In this document: one piece after another, positions 10,732-19,911 of the stretch | How positions within the stretch are numbered: the first letter of the stretch is position 1 | How the letters are laid out: every line of letters starts with the position of its first letter | Origin: an uncultured Bacteroidota bacterium | GTDB taxonomy: Bacteria > Bacteroidota > Bacteroidia > Flavobacteriales > Flavobacteriaceae | Length of the DNA stretch: 64,000 bases | Direction: 5' to 3' | NCBI GenBank assembly: GCA_902511755.1 | Contig: CABXGL010000005.1 | Span: 1-64,000, forward strand | Position numbers and translations under genes: made by a program | The notes under the pieces: model-generated | Database searches by the model: none | What the model was told of the DNA's origin: nothing | The model's input: only the letters and a program-made list of their open reading frames with translations

Positions 10732-11553
10732 ATGAAAAAAAGGACCTGTAATTATAAGCTATTAATATTCATTTTTTTATTTTTTCTTAACTCATGTGGA
10801 TCTAAAAAACTTTCATACAAAAAAAAGAATCCTAAAAAAATAGAAAACAAATCATTAAAATCAGTTAATCGTTTCTTTAAATCAATGACTAGTGAACAAA
10901 GAACTCATTGGTATGTAAACACATATTCTAAAACTGCCATAAATGAAATGAAAAAATATGGAATTCCTGCAAGTATAACTATAGCTCAGGGAATATTGGA
11001 ATCTAATTCTGGTAAGGGTGGATTAGCTTTAAAGTCGAATAATCATTTCGGAATCAAGTGTCATTCAGGCTGGAAGGGTAAAAAAGTATATCATGATGAT
11101 GATAAAAAAGGAGAATGTTTTAGAAAATATAAAAATCCAGAAAAATCTTATCGTGACCACTCTATTTTTTTAGTTTCGAGAGATAGATATAGTTTTTTAT
11201 TTAAATTAAGAAAAGGGAACTATGTGAAATGGGCTTTGGGCTTAAGAAAGGCAGGGTATGCTACAGATCCAGCCTATGCAGACAAATTGATTTCAATAAT
11301 TGAGAGATATGAATTATGGAAATTAGATGGCTCAAAAAAACCTTTAAATGCTAAAAAGGAGAGAAAGAATAAAAAAACTAAAATTGTAGATAATAAAAGA
11401 AATGATAAAACCTTAAAAAAATATATAGTTAAAAAAGGAGACACTTTATATTCTATTTCTAAACAATTAAAAGTAAGTGTTTCAGATTTAATAAATATTA
11501 ATAATTTATCTGGAAATACAATAAGTATTGGCCAAGTTTTAAAATTAGAGTAG
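10732..11553 (+). CDS. Glucosaminidase (GH73-like) with C-terminal LysM domain, lipoprotein
   Basis: ITIAQGILESNSGKGGLALKSNNHFGIKC...GYATDPAYADKLISIIERY then KYIVKKGDTLYSISKQLKVSVSDLININNL. Confidence 0.9.
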   Translation: MKKRTCNYKLLIFIFLFFLNSCGSKKLSYKKKNPKKIENKSLKSVNRFFKSMTSEQRTHWYVNTYSKTAINEMKKYGIPASITIAQGILESNSGKGGLALKSNNHFGIKCHSGWKGKKVYHDDDKKGECFRKYKNPEKSYRDHSIFLVSRDRYSFLFKLRKGNYVKWALGLRKAGYATDPAYADKLISIIERYELWKLDGSKKPLNAKKERKNKKTKIVDNKRNDKTLKKYIVKKGDTLYSISKQLKVSVSDLININNLSGNTISIGQVLKLE

Positions 11554-11617
11554 ATACTTTATCTTATCAACATATTGATTTTACTTTAAATACACTGAAA
11601 AAAATTCCCAAATCCTT

Positions 11618-14125
11618 TTAAATAGATTTTCCTGTTAGAATTCTATTTATTTTGGTAGCAGCTGTTTCAAGGTGCATTTTACTCATTTTATCAGAATTCT
11701 TTTTTATAGATTTTTTAATCTCCTTTTCCAATTCTGACAATTGTCCAATAGCAATTGTTCTTATGTCAGACTGACTAACCTTTACAGTTGTAACACGGCT
11801 GCGAAAAAATGAAGGAACTGATCCTTGTTCTTCTGTCATTATATAGTTGAGTCTATCTAAATATGCTAATTGTAAATTTCTTCTATAAACATCAATTGGT
11901 TGATTAGTATAAACTTCTCTCCAGATTCCTTTTTTTAAATCAGACATCATTTCTAATAAGGTATATGCTTTTGAACCATTAATTGCTTCATTCTCAATCA
12001 TTCTAGCCATCCTTCCAAAATCTAAAATATTATTTAAAATTCTAGTTTGAGTACTTCGAATTCTATTAGTGTTTCCTGCAAATTCAATTTTATTTAAGAT
12101 ATTCTTATCGATCATCCATGTTGGAGTTTTAAATAATTGATTTTGTAGAAAATTCATACAATTTTTTTGATGAGACTTCTCAACATGAGTATAAACAGCA
12201 CCAGATTGATCATAAGTTTTGTAATATTGAGTGATACCACCAATATTAGATGTAACATGCCCCATATATCTATTAAATTGAGATAGAACTTGACCATACA
12301 TGGTATTTAAATCACTATAATCTTTTCCTTTTTCAGCTGTCCAGTCAATTAAATTAGGCACAATTCTTTTTAAGTTTAGAATTCCATATTCACTAGCTTT
12401 AACAGCATTATCTCCAAGATCTTCAGTTTGTGAAGTAGGATCAATTCCTGCACTTCCAAATCTATGCATCATGCTATACTGATTATCTAAAATCCATTGA
12501 TCTAAAATATCCTTTTCATCTTTTGCATTCTTTGCTTCAATAATCGGTCTATATCCCCATTTTATGGCATGTTTGTCATATACCCCAATATTTGGCATTA
12601 AAGCAACTCCTTTATCTCCAGGTTGTGCTATGTAATTAAATCTAGCATAATCCATAATGGATGGAGCTGTACCATACTTTTTTGTGAATGTTGCAGATCT
12701 TAAAGAATCAACTGGGTACGCACTGCTACTACCCATATTATGAGGCAACCCTATTGTATGGCCAACTTCATGAGCTGAAACAAATCGAATTAATCTACCC
12801 ATTACTTCGTCTTTGAATGCTAATCCTCTAGCTTCTTTATTGATAGCTGCAGTTTGCACAAAAAACCAGTTTCTTAAAAGTGTCATTACATTGTGATACC
12901 AGTTTATGTCAGATTCTAAAATCTCACCTGATCTAGGATCACTTACATGAGGTCCATTTGCATTAGGGATTGGAGAAGCTAAATACCTTACTACGGAATA
13001 TCTTACGTCTTCTGGACTCCAATCTGGATCTTCTTCTTTAGAAGGAGGGTCTTTAGCAATTATAGCATTTTTGAACCCAGCTTCTTCAAATGCAACTTGC
13101 CAATCTTCAATTCCTTGTTTTATGTATTTTCTCCATTTTTCTGGAGTTGCCCTGTCAACATAGTAGACAATTTGTTTTTTAGGAATAACAAGTTCTCCTT
13201 TTTTAAATTTTTCTAAATCTTCTTCTTTAACTTCCAATCTCCATCTGTCAAGATACTTTAAAGATTTGCTTTCTTGTACATCTAATCCATAATCTATTTG
13301 ACTTCTTGCAAACCAGCCAACTCTTTGATCAAAATATCTTCTTTTCATAGGAACCTTTGGAAGTAAAATCATAGAATTATTAATTTCTAATGATACTGCT
13401 CCAGTACTAGAACTTAAAGATGGACCCATACTAGGACCTGGTGATTGTGATAAATTATAAGTTTTTACATGTCTAGATTCAATATTTATTGGATAACTTT
13501 TTAATGATTCAATAAAAGATCTCTTAGAATCAAGATTAGAAATTTTATAACTTTTTCTTCTAGATTGAGGTAATCCTAAAGGCTTAACATCATCTGTAAA
13601 TAATTTTGTTACATCAATTACTGTTGATGTAGAATCTTTACTAACAGTAGCTATTTTAAAGTTATATAAGACTGGTTCAAAATTTGAATTTACTACAGCT
13701 TCGTTTATAGGAAGTGAATCATTAGCTACAACATTGTGTGACACTACTCTTAATAAAATATTTTGATCTTTTTTTTGCCATCTAAGTACTTGAGTGTTTT
13801 GTTTCCCTCCACCAAAACCAAGTCCAGCAGCGGTTTTTGCAATTCTTGTTACCATTAACATTTCTCTTCCTAATAAGGAATCATTTATTTCATAGTAATA
13901 TTTGTCTTTAACTTTATGCACATCAAAGAGCCCTTTATCAGTCTTAGCCTCTTTTGTAATTATTTCTTCATATGACTTTGGTTTACTAGATTCTTTACTA
14001 TTTTCTTTTTTTTCTTTATCAACTTTAGTAGGTGCTTGAAAAGGTCTTTGTGAAGGTCTTTGAGCATTAAGCTGAAAAGAAATTAATAAAATGATAATTA
14101 AAGAGTATACTAATGAATTTTTCAT
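11618..14125 (-). CDS. Zinc-dependent metalloprotease of the DUF5117/DUF4953 type
   Basis: Signal peptide; HEVGHTIGLPHNMGSS zincin motif; DWQVAFEEAGF and SIMDYARFNYIAQPGD. Confidence 0.85.
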   Translation of the reverse strand: MKNSLVYSLIIILLISFQLNAQRPSQRPFQAPTKVDKEKKENSKESSKPKSYEEIITKEAKTDKGLFDVHKVKDKYYYEINDSLLGREMLMVTRIAKTAAGLGFGGGKQNTQVLRWQKKDQNILLRVVSHNVVANDSLPINEAVVNSNFEPVLYNFKIATVSKDSTSTVIDVTKLFTDDVKPLGLPQSRRKSYKISNLDSKRSFIESLKSYPINIESRHVKTYNLSQSPGPSMGPSLSSSTGAVSLEINNSMILLPKVPMKRRYFDQRVGWFARSQIDYGLDVQESKSLKYLDRWRLEVKEEDLEKFKKGELVIPKKQIVYYVDRATPEKWRKYIKQGIEDWQVAFEEAGFKNAIIAKDPPSKEEDPDWSPEDVRYSVVRYLASPIPNANGPHVSDPRSGEILESDINWYHNVMTLLRNWFFVQTAAINKEARGLAFKDEVMGRLIRFVSAHEVGHTIGLPHNMGSSSAYPVDSLRSATFTKKYGTAPSIMDYARFNYIAQPGDKGVALMPNIGVYDKHAIKWGYRPIIEAKNAKDEKDILDQWILDNQYSMMHRFGSAGIDPTSQTEDLGDNAVKASEYGILNLKRIVPNLIDWTAEKGKDYSDLNTMYGQVLSQFNRYMGHVTSNIGGITQYYKTYDQSGAVYTHVEKSHQKNCMNFLQNQLFKTPTWMIDKNILNKIEFAGNTNRIRSTQTRILNNILDFGRMARMIENEAINGSKAYTLLEMMSDLKKGIWREVYTNQPIDVYRRNLQLAYLDRLNYIMTEEQGSVPSFFRSRVTTVKVSQSDIRTIAIGQLSELEKEIKKSIKKNSDKMSKMHLETAATKINRILTGKSI

Positions 14126-14183
14126 AATAAATTTTTTAAAATTATAAGGTATTAAATTATTCTTAATATAATAGAATTTATAT

Positions 14184-15884
14184 TTATTTTATAAACCATT
14201 TCTTTACTTCTTCTAACTGGAGAGCATCAATAGTTAATTTGTTTTTCTTTCTGTAACCATTAAGTTTTTGATGAATTTGAGTAGGTTTATGTGAAAGTAA
14301 ATTTTCAGGGCTAGAATATAATTCCATAATACAATCTATCCATTTTTCTTGAACACCAATTTTAATAAAATCTTCTTTTTTTGGCTTAGCTTTAGATAAT
14401 TCTGGCTTCATTTGAGGGAAAAAAATAACCTCTTGAATTGACTTATTATCTGTAAGTAACATAACTAAACGGTCGATTCCAATTCCAATTCCTGAAGTTG
14501 GTGGCATTCCATATTCAAGTGCTTTTATAAAATCATTATCTATAAACATTGCTTCATCATCTCCCTTTTCAGAAAGTTTAAGTTGCTCTTCGAATCTTGA
14601 CAATTGATCGATAGGATCATTTAATTCAGAGTAAGCATTTGCCAATTCTTTTCCATCAACCAAAAGTTCAAACCTTTCAGTAAGTTTAGGATTATCACGA
14701 TGTTCTTTTGTTAATGGACTCATCTCTTTTGGATAGTCAGTAATAAATGTAGGTTGTATATAATGCTGTTCACATTTTTCTCCAAATATTTCATCAATTA
14801 ATTTTCCAATCCCCATGGTTTTATCAACATCAATACCCATTTTCTTTGCAGTTTCAAACATCTCTTTTTCATCAAAATTTGAAACATCAATTCCAGTATG
14901 CTCTTTTATTGAATCTAAAATGCTGATTCTTTTAAATGGAGTTTTAAAATCAATTTCTTTATCTCCCAATTTTATTTTAGAAGATCCTTTTAAATCAATT
15001 GTAATTTTTTCAAGAAGATTTTCCGTTGTTTCCATCATCCAGAAATAATCTTTGTATGCAACATAAAGTTCAACCATTGTGAATTCTGGATTATGAGTTC
15101 TATCCATTCCTTCATTTCGGAATACTTTCGCAAATTCATATACTCCTTCAAAACCACCAACAATTAACTTTTTAAGATATAATTCATTAGCTATTCTTAA
15201 ATATAATGGAATGTTTAATGCATTATGATGAGTGATAAATGGTCTGGCTGATGCTCCTCCTGGAATAGATTGAAGAATAGGTGTTTCAACTTCAAGATAT
15301 TTTTTTTCATTAAAAAAAGACCTCATAATATTCATTACCTGAGTTCTTTTTAAAAATGTATCTCTAACATGAGAATTGACAATCAAGTCAAGATATCTTT
15401 GTCTATATCTTAATTCCGGATCCTTGAATTCATCATAATTTTTTCCTTCTGCATCAGTTTTAGGTAATGGAAGGGGCCTTAGTGATTTACTTAAAACAGT
15501 GAATTTTTTTACTAAAATTGTTTTTTCACCAACTTGTGTTGTAAATAGTTTACCTTCAATTCCAATAATATCTCCTATATCAAGAAGTTTTTTATAAACA
15601 TCATTATACATTGATTTGTCTTCATTTGGACAAATTTCATCCCTATTAAAGTATAATTGAATTTTTCCTTTACTATCTTGAATTTCAGCAAAGCTTGCTT
15701 TACCCTGTATCCTTCTAGACATTAATCTCCCAGCAATTGAAATAGATTTATTTTCTTTAAAATCTGAAATAATTTTTATTGTATTTGTTGAAACCTTAAA
15801 TAAAGCAGCTGGATAGGGATTTATACCATATTTACGAAGTTTATCTAACTTTTCTCTTCTTATTAGCTCTTGCTCCGATAGCAT
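14184..15884 (-). CDS. lysS: Lysyl-tRNA synthetase (class II) with C-terminal extension
   Basis: GGASARPFITHHNALN, RNEGMDRTHNPEFTMVE, GMPPTSGIGIGIDRLVM. Confidence 0.96.
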   Translation of the reverse strand: MLSEQELIRREKLDKLRKYGINPYPAALFKVSTNTIKIISDFKENKSISIAGRLMSRRIQGKASFAEIQDSKGKIQLYFNRDEICPNEDKSMYNDVYKKLLDIGDIIGIEGKLFTTQVGEKTILVKKFTVLSKSLRPLPLPKTDAEGKNYDEFKDPELRYRQRYLDLIVNSHVRDTFLKRTQVMNIMRSFFNEKKYLEVETPILQSIPGGASARPFITHHNALNIPLYLRIANELYLKKLIVGGFEGVYEFAKVFRNEGMDRTHNPEFTMVELYVAYKDYFWMMETTENLLEKITIDLKGSSKIKLGDKEIDFKTPFKRISILDSIKEHTGIDVSNFDEKEMFETAKKMGIDVDKTMGIGKLIDEIFGEKCEQHYIQPTFITDYPKEMSPLTKEHRDNPKLTERFELLVDGKELANAYSELNDPIDQLSRFEEQLKLSEKGDDEAMFIDNDFIKALEYGMPPTSGIGIGIDRLVMLLTDNKSIQEVIFFPQMKPELSKAKPKKEDFIKIGVQEKWIDCIMELYSSPENLLSHKPTQIHQKLNGYRKKNKLTIDALQLEEVKKWFIK

Positions 15885-15904
15885 AATTATATTTTTATTT
15901 TATT

Positions 15905-15934
15905 CAAAGATAATGAATAGAACAGAAGGTACAA
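15905..15934 (-). promoter_or_regulatory. Bacteroidota-type promoter of lysS (TTG-N19-TATCTTTG)
   Basis: Minus strand TTG TACCTTCTGTTCTATTCAT TATCTTTG. Confidence 0.65.
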
Positions 15935-15989
15935 CTAAGATGTTTTATTTCATGTAGATATATATATCTTAGCATTAAAAATTTGTAAT

Positions 15990-16148
15990 TTGAGTTTTTG
16001 GAGAGTTTTATTATCAATAATTTTCCCTCCCTTTTCAGTTTTAGATAGAGGATGTGGCTCTATTTTAATAGTTTTTATTTTAACCTTATGTGGATGGGTT
16101 CCAGGTGTTATTGCTGCTTTGGTAATTTTAAACAATCCTGAAAATTAA
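15990..16148 (+). CDS. yqaE: YqaE/Pmp3 family small membrane protein (TTG start), missed by ORF track
   Basis: Translation M(L)SFWRVLLSIIFPPFSVLDRGCGSILIVFILTLCGWVPGVIAALVILNNPEN*, with Pmp3-type PP and GWVPGVIAAL motifs; 5 nt before lipB ATG. Confidence 0.88.
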   Translation: MSFWRVLLSIIFPPFSVLDRGCGSILIVFILTLCGWVPGVIAALVILNNPEN

Positions 16149-16153
16149 TTAAA

Positions 16154-16849
16154 ATGAAGAAAAATATTATAATTCATGATTTGGGCCTTATGGAATATGA
16201 AGATGCATTGGAATACCAATTAAATTTATTTAATGAGATAATTGATAATAAGCTTAGTAATAGAAAAAATAACACCAACATTAAAACTAAAAATCATCTT
16301 GTTTTTGTTGAACACAATCATGTTTATACTTTAGGAAAAAGCGGAAAAATAAATAACTTATTAATAGATAAAGAAATCTTAGAAAAAAATAAAATAAAAT
16401 TTTTTAATACAAATAGAGGAGGAGATATTACATATCACGGTCCTGGTCAGATTGTTTGCTATCCAATCATAGATTTAGACAATTTTTTTACTGACATTCA
16501 TAAATATTTAAGATTTTTAGAGGAGACGATTATTTTAACTTTAAAAGATTATGGGATTCAAGGTGAAAGAAGTAAGAATGAGACTGGAGTATGGATTAAT
16601 CCAAACTCGATTGATGCTAGAAAGATTTGTGCATTAGGAGTTAAAGCTAGTAGATGGGTAACTATGCATGGATTGGCTTTAAATGTTAATACTGATTTGA
16701 ATTATTTTAAAAATATAATTCCATGCGGAATTAAAAATAAATCTATTACTTCAATTTCAGTTGAATCTAAAAAAAACATCAAAATGGAATTAGTTAAGAA
16801 CAAAATTATTGATAATTTTTTGAATGTTTTTTCAGCTAAATTGAATTAA
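16154..16849 (+). CDS. lipB: Octanoyltransferase LipB
   Basis: NRGGDITYHGPGQIVCYPI, GVWI, KICALGVKASRWVTMHGLALNV. Confidence 0.96.
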   Translation: MKKNIIIHDLGLMEYEDALEYQLNLFNEIIDNKLSNRKNNTNIKTKNHLVFVEHNHVYTLGKSGKINNLLIDKEILEKNKIKFFNTNRGGDITYHGPGQIVCYPIIDLDNFFTDIHKYLRFLEETIILTLKDYGIQGERSKNETGVWINPNSIDARKICALGVKASRWVTMHGLALNVNTDLNYFKNIIPCGIKNKSITSISVESKKNIKMELVKNKIIDNFLNVFSAKLN

Positions 16850-19224
16850 TCAAAGGAATAAGTTAAAATTTCATTTTCATCCCCAAAAACAGTAATTAAT
16901 TTATTTTTTTCATTATTTATAGTTATATCAATGTTGCTATTACCAAAAATGGGAAAATTGTCAATAGCGTCCCCTTTTATATCAAATAAATAAACTTTAC
17001 TTTCATCAAAATTAGTTATTGAAATAAATTCATTATTAAATAACTTTGGCTTAGAGTAATTTCCGTACTTAAGTTCTATATTCTTATTGTTAATATTTAA
17101 AATATTTTCAGATATATAAGCAGTGTTTTTATTATTACTAGTAATTGAATATTTTGATTCTAAAGGAAGAGGTTTTTTAGAAATTTTTCCATTTAAACTA
17201 ATTCTAATTAGATTATTATTGTTATCAATAGTTAATATTGAATTTTTATTAATATAAATTTCATTTCCAGAAACATTCAGATTTTCAGGAACTTTAATTC
17301 TAATATTTCCTCTTCTATCAGTAATATATAATTTTTTATCAGTATTTATTATTAAATAATCTTTAGAACCAATTCTAAAATGCTTAGGTGAATTAGTTAT
17401 TTTATATTTTATGTTATTTTTATTAAAACCCCTAACTATTTTCATTTTTGAGTCTAGCATTTTAATTTGATTTTCATAACAAATTAAAAAACGATAATTT
17501 TTATTTTTATCATAATCAAAAACTGAAAGGCCAAGAACTTTTGAATTTTTTTTATGGTTTATCTTCTTAACTTCTTTTCCATTTTTATCAAGAATGATAA
17601 AGCTTTCTTCAGTATTAAAGGCATACTGTAATCTACCGTTTTTATAAAGATCTATTTGGGTAATTTCACCAATTATTTTACTTTTCATATTCTTTTTCCA
17701 AATAACTTCTCCAATACTTGATATTAGGTACAAATTATTTTTATTGTCTTGAGTTAATAATTCCTTTTTCTTGGTAATGTAATTTGTCATCCACTTTGGT
17801 TTTAAAAAAATACCATCATTTAATTTTAAATTAAACAGAATCTTAGGCCCCAATGAATTAATTTCTTTTTCTGATTTTGATATACTATGAGTCTTATAAA
17901 TAATGTTTTCTTCCAGGGATAAGTGATTAATCCAAAAGCTATAATTTTCTTGTTTTAAATTGAAATCCTTAAATAAAATAGTATCAAATTGAGATAAATT
18001 ATAAATATTTAATAGATTACTTTTTTGTGGAATGTTATCATAATTTTTATTGAACCTTGAAGAATTAATTAATGTAGAATTATTTCTAAAATTTAATATA
18101 ATATTTTCAATGGAATTTTTATTATTAGATAAAATCAATATATTTTCAATTAATGTTCCATAATTTTTTTTTGAAATTTCAAAGTCAACGAATGGAATTT
18201 TAGTTTTAAATAATTTAGTATTGAATTTATAAACTTTGTTATTTCTGTAGATATAATCTGCTTTAAAATTATTCTGAATTAGCGATTCTAATAATCTATT
18301 GCTTTTAAAACTTATTGTAGAAATAGTGTCATTTTCATAAAATATTTTACCAATTTCATTTATATCATATAATAAAGAATCATTAATTGCTTTTTTGAGT
18401 TCATTTATAGAAATTTTGTTTTCTAGATTAGAAATAATTTTTGAGTGATTATATGCAATTCTTTTAAATTGTTTAAAATTAGATGGAATGATTTTATTTA
18501 TATTTGAAATGTTGGGATTTATATCTTTTAGAATATTAATTTTTTTAAAAATTGAATCATGTTGAAACCCTATTCCATTTAGTGTAAGTTTGTGTTGATT
18601 TAATTCAATATCAAATTGGATCCAATCAGAAATATTAGAATTATTAAATATCTTTCTAAGATTAGAATTTTTTAAATATTTTGAAAAATTGTTTGAAATA
18701 AATAAAGAAATATTTGAGTTAGAAATATTATATAGCTTTTTTAAATCACCACTTTTTTCAGTATATATATGATTGGAATTCCTTAATGAATTTTCAACTA
18801 ATAATTTACTTTTTGATTCTATATAAATTCCATTCTTAATCGTGTTATAATATTCATTATGTTCATTTAAAATTCTATTAATAGTAAATCCATTGTATTT
18901 TACAGAATCTTGAATATTGATATTATTAATTACATTATTTTGTTCTGAATATATAATAGATTGAATTTCATTTTTTCCAATTTTATGGTAACTAATTAGT
19001 ACAGGTTTATTGAAAAACTTTTTAGAAATGGAATCAGATTTATAATTTAATAAAGAATTAAAATTATTGTGAAAACTTTTTACATCAATTTCTTTTGTCG
19101 AGTTGTATTTGATTAATAATATAGGATTTGTAGGAACTAAATCAATTAGATCTAATTCTTTTTTAAAACTATTATCACAGTTAGTAATTAATAATAGCAA
19201 AAGAAATAGAGAGATTTTTTTCAT
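16846..19224 (-). CDS. Large hypothetical lipoprotein with C-terminal beta-propeller-like repeats
   Basis: Lipobox LLLLITNC; 792 aa; C-terminal short blade-like repeats (LYLISSIGEVIWKK, LYITDRRGNIRIKV, VYLFDIKGDAIDNFPI). Confidence 0.6.
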   Translation of the reverse strand: MKKISLFLLLLLITNCDNSFKKELDLIDLVPTNPILLIKYNSTKEIDVKSFHNNFNSLLNYKSDSISKKFFNKPVLISYHKIGKNEIQSIIYSEQNNVINNINIQDSVKYNGFTINRILNEHNEYYNTIKNGIYIESKSKLLVENSLRNSNHIYTEKSGDLKKLYNISNSNISLFISNNFSKYLKNSNLRKIFNNSNISDWIQFDIELNQHKLTLNGIGFQHDSIFKKINILKDINPNISNINKIIPSNFKQFKRIAYNHSKIISNLENKISINELKKAINDSLLYDINEIGKIFYENDTISTISFKSNRLLESLIQNNFKADYIYRNNKVYKFNTKLFKTKIPFVDFEISKKNYGTLIENILILSNNKNSIENIILNFRNNSTLINSSRFNKNYDNIPQKSNLLNIYNLSQFDTILFKDFNLKQENYSFWINHLSLEENIIYKTHSISKSEKEINSLGPKILFNLKLNDGIFLKPKWMTNYITKKKELLTQDNKNNLYLISSIGEVIWKKNMKSKIIGEITQIDLYKNGRLQYAFNTEESFIILDKNGKEVKKINHKKNSKVLGLSVFDYDKNKNYRFLICYENQIKMLDSKMKIVRGFNKNNIKYKITNSPKHFRIGSKDYLIINTDKKLYITDRRGNIRIKVPENLNVSGNEIYINKNSILTIDNNNNLIRISLNGKISKKPLPLESKYSITSNNKNTAYISENILNINNKNIELKYGNYSKPKLFNNEFISITNFDESKVYLFDIKGDAIDNFPIFGNSNIDITINNEKNKLITVFGDENEILTYSFD

Positions 19225-19264
19225 TTCGATTATATATGTAAAAGTAATGAACTAAAAATTCAAT

Positions 19265-19837
19265 TTATATTAATTTAAAACTTTTTCTATGATGTTTGGT
19301 TATGCCGTTTTTTAAAATTGCAATTTTGTGTTCCTTTGTTGGATAACCATTATTTTTAGACCAATTATATTGAGGAAATTTTTCAGATAATTTAATCATA
19401 TATTCATCTCTAGCAGTTTTTGCTAGTATAGATGCAGCAGCGATACTTGTGTATTTTGAATCTCCTTTAACAATACATTGATATGGAATTTTGTTTTTTG
19501 ATATAAAATAATTTCCATCTACTATAATAAATTTTGGTTTTGTTTTTAATTTACTTATAGCTTGATTCATAGCTAATATAGATGCATTTAAAATGTTTAT
19601 TTTCTCAATAGTTCTAACTGACACATTGGAAATCGCATAATCAATGGCATTATTTAGGATAACCTTTTTTAATAAAATCCTTTTCTTTAACGATAGTAAT
19701 TTGGAGTCGTTTAACATACTATGATTAAAATCTTTAGGTAAAATTACAGCTGCAGCTGTCACTGGTCCAGCTAGACAACCTCTTCCTGCTTCATCTGTTC
19801 CACATTCAATATTATTTGAAAAATACTGTTTTAACAT
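19265..19837 (-). CDS. rnhB: Ribonuclease HII
   Basis: GTDEAGRGCLAGPVTAAAVIL, DSKLLSLKKR, SIAAASILAKTARDEYM. Confidence 0.96.
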   Translation of the reverse strand: MLKQYFSNNIECGTDEAGRGCLAGPVTAAAVILPKDFNHSMLNDSKLLSLKKRILLKKVILNNAIDYAISNVSVRTIEKINILNASILAMNQAISKLKTKPKFIIVDGNYFISKNKIPYQCIVKGDSKYTSIAAASILAKTARDEYMIKLSEKFPQYNWSKNNGYPTKEHKIAILKNGITKHHRKSFKLI

Positions 19838-19911
19838 TATTTTAATTTTAAATCAGCTATTAATAAAACATTAATACAAGGAAATATATAACTTTACCAC
19901 AAAGTAAATTA

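Noticed and set aside
14815-15048. 77-aa plus ORF
   Set aside because: Antisense inside lysS
15950-16135. 61-aa minus-strand ORF (MFKITKAAITPGTHPHKV...)
   Set aside because: Antisense to the yqaE-type gene on the plus strand; the plus frame has recognisable Pmp3 motifs
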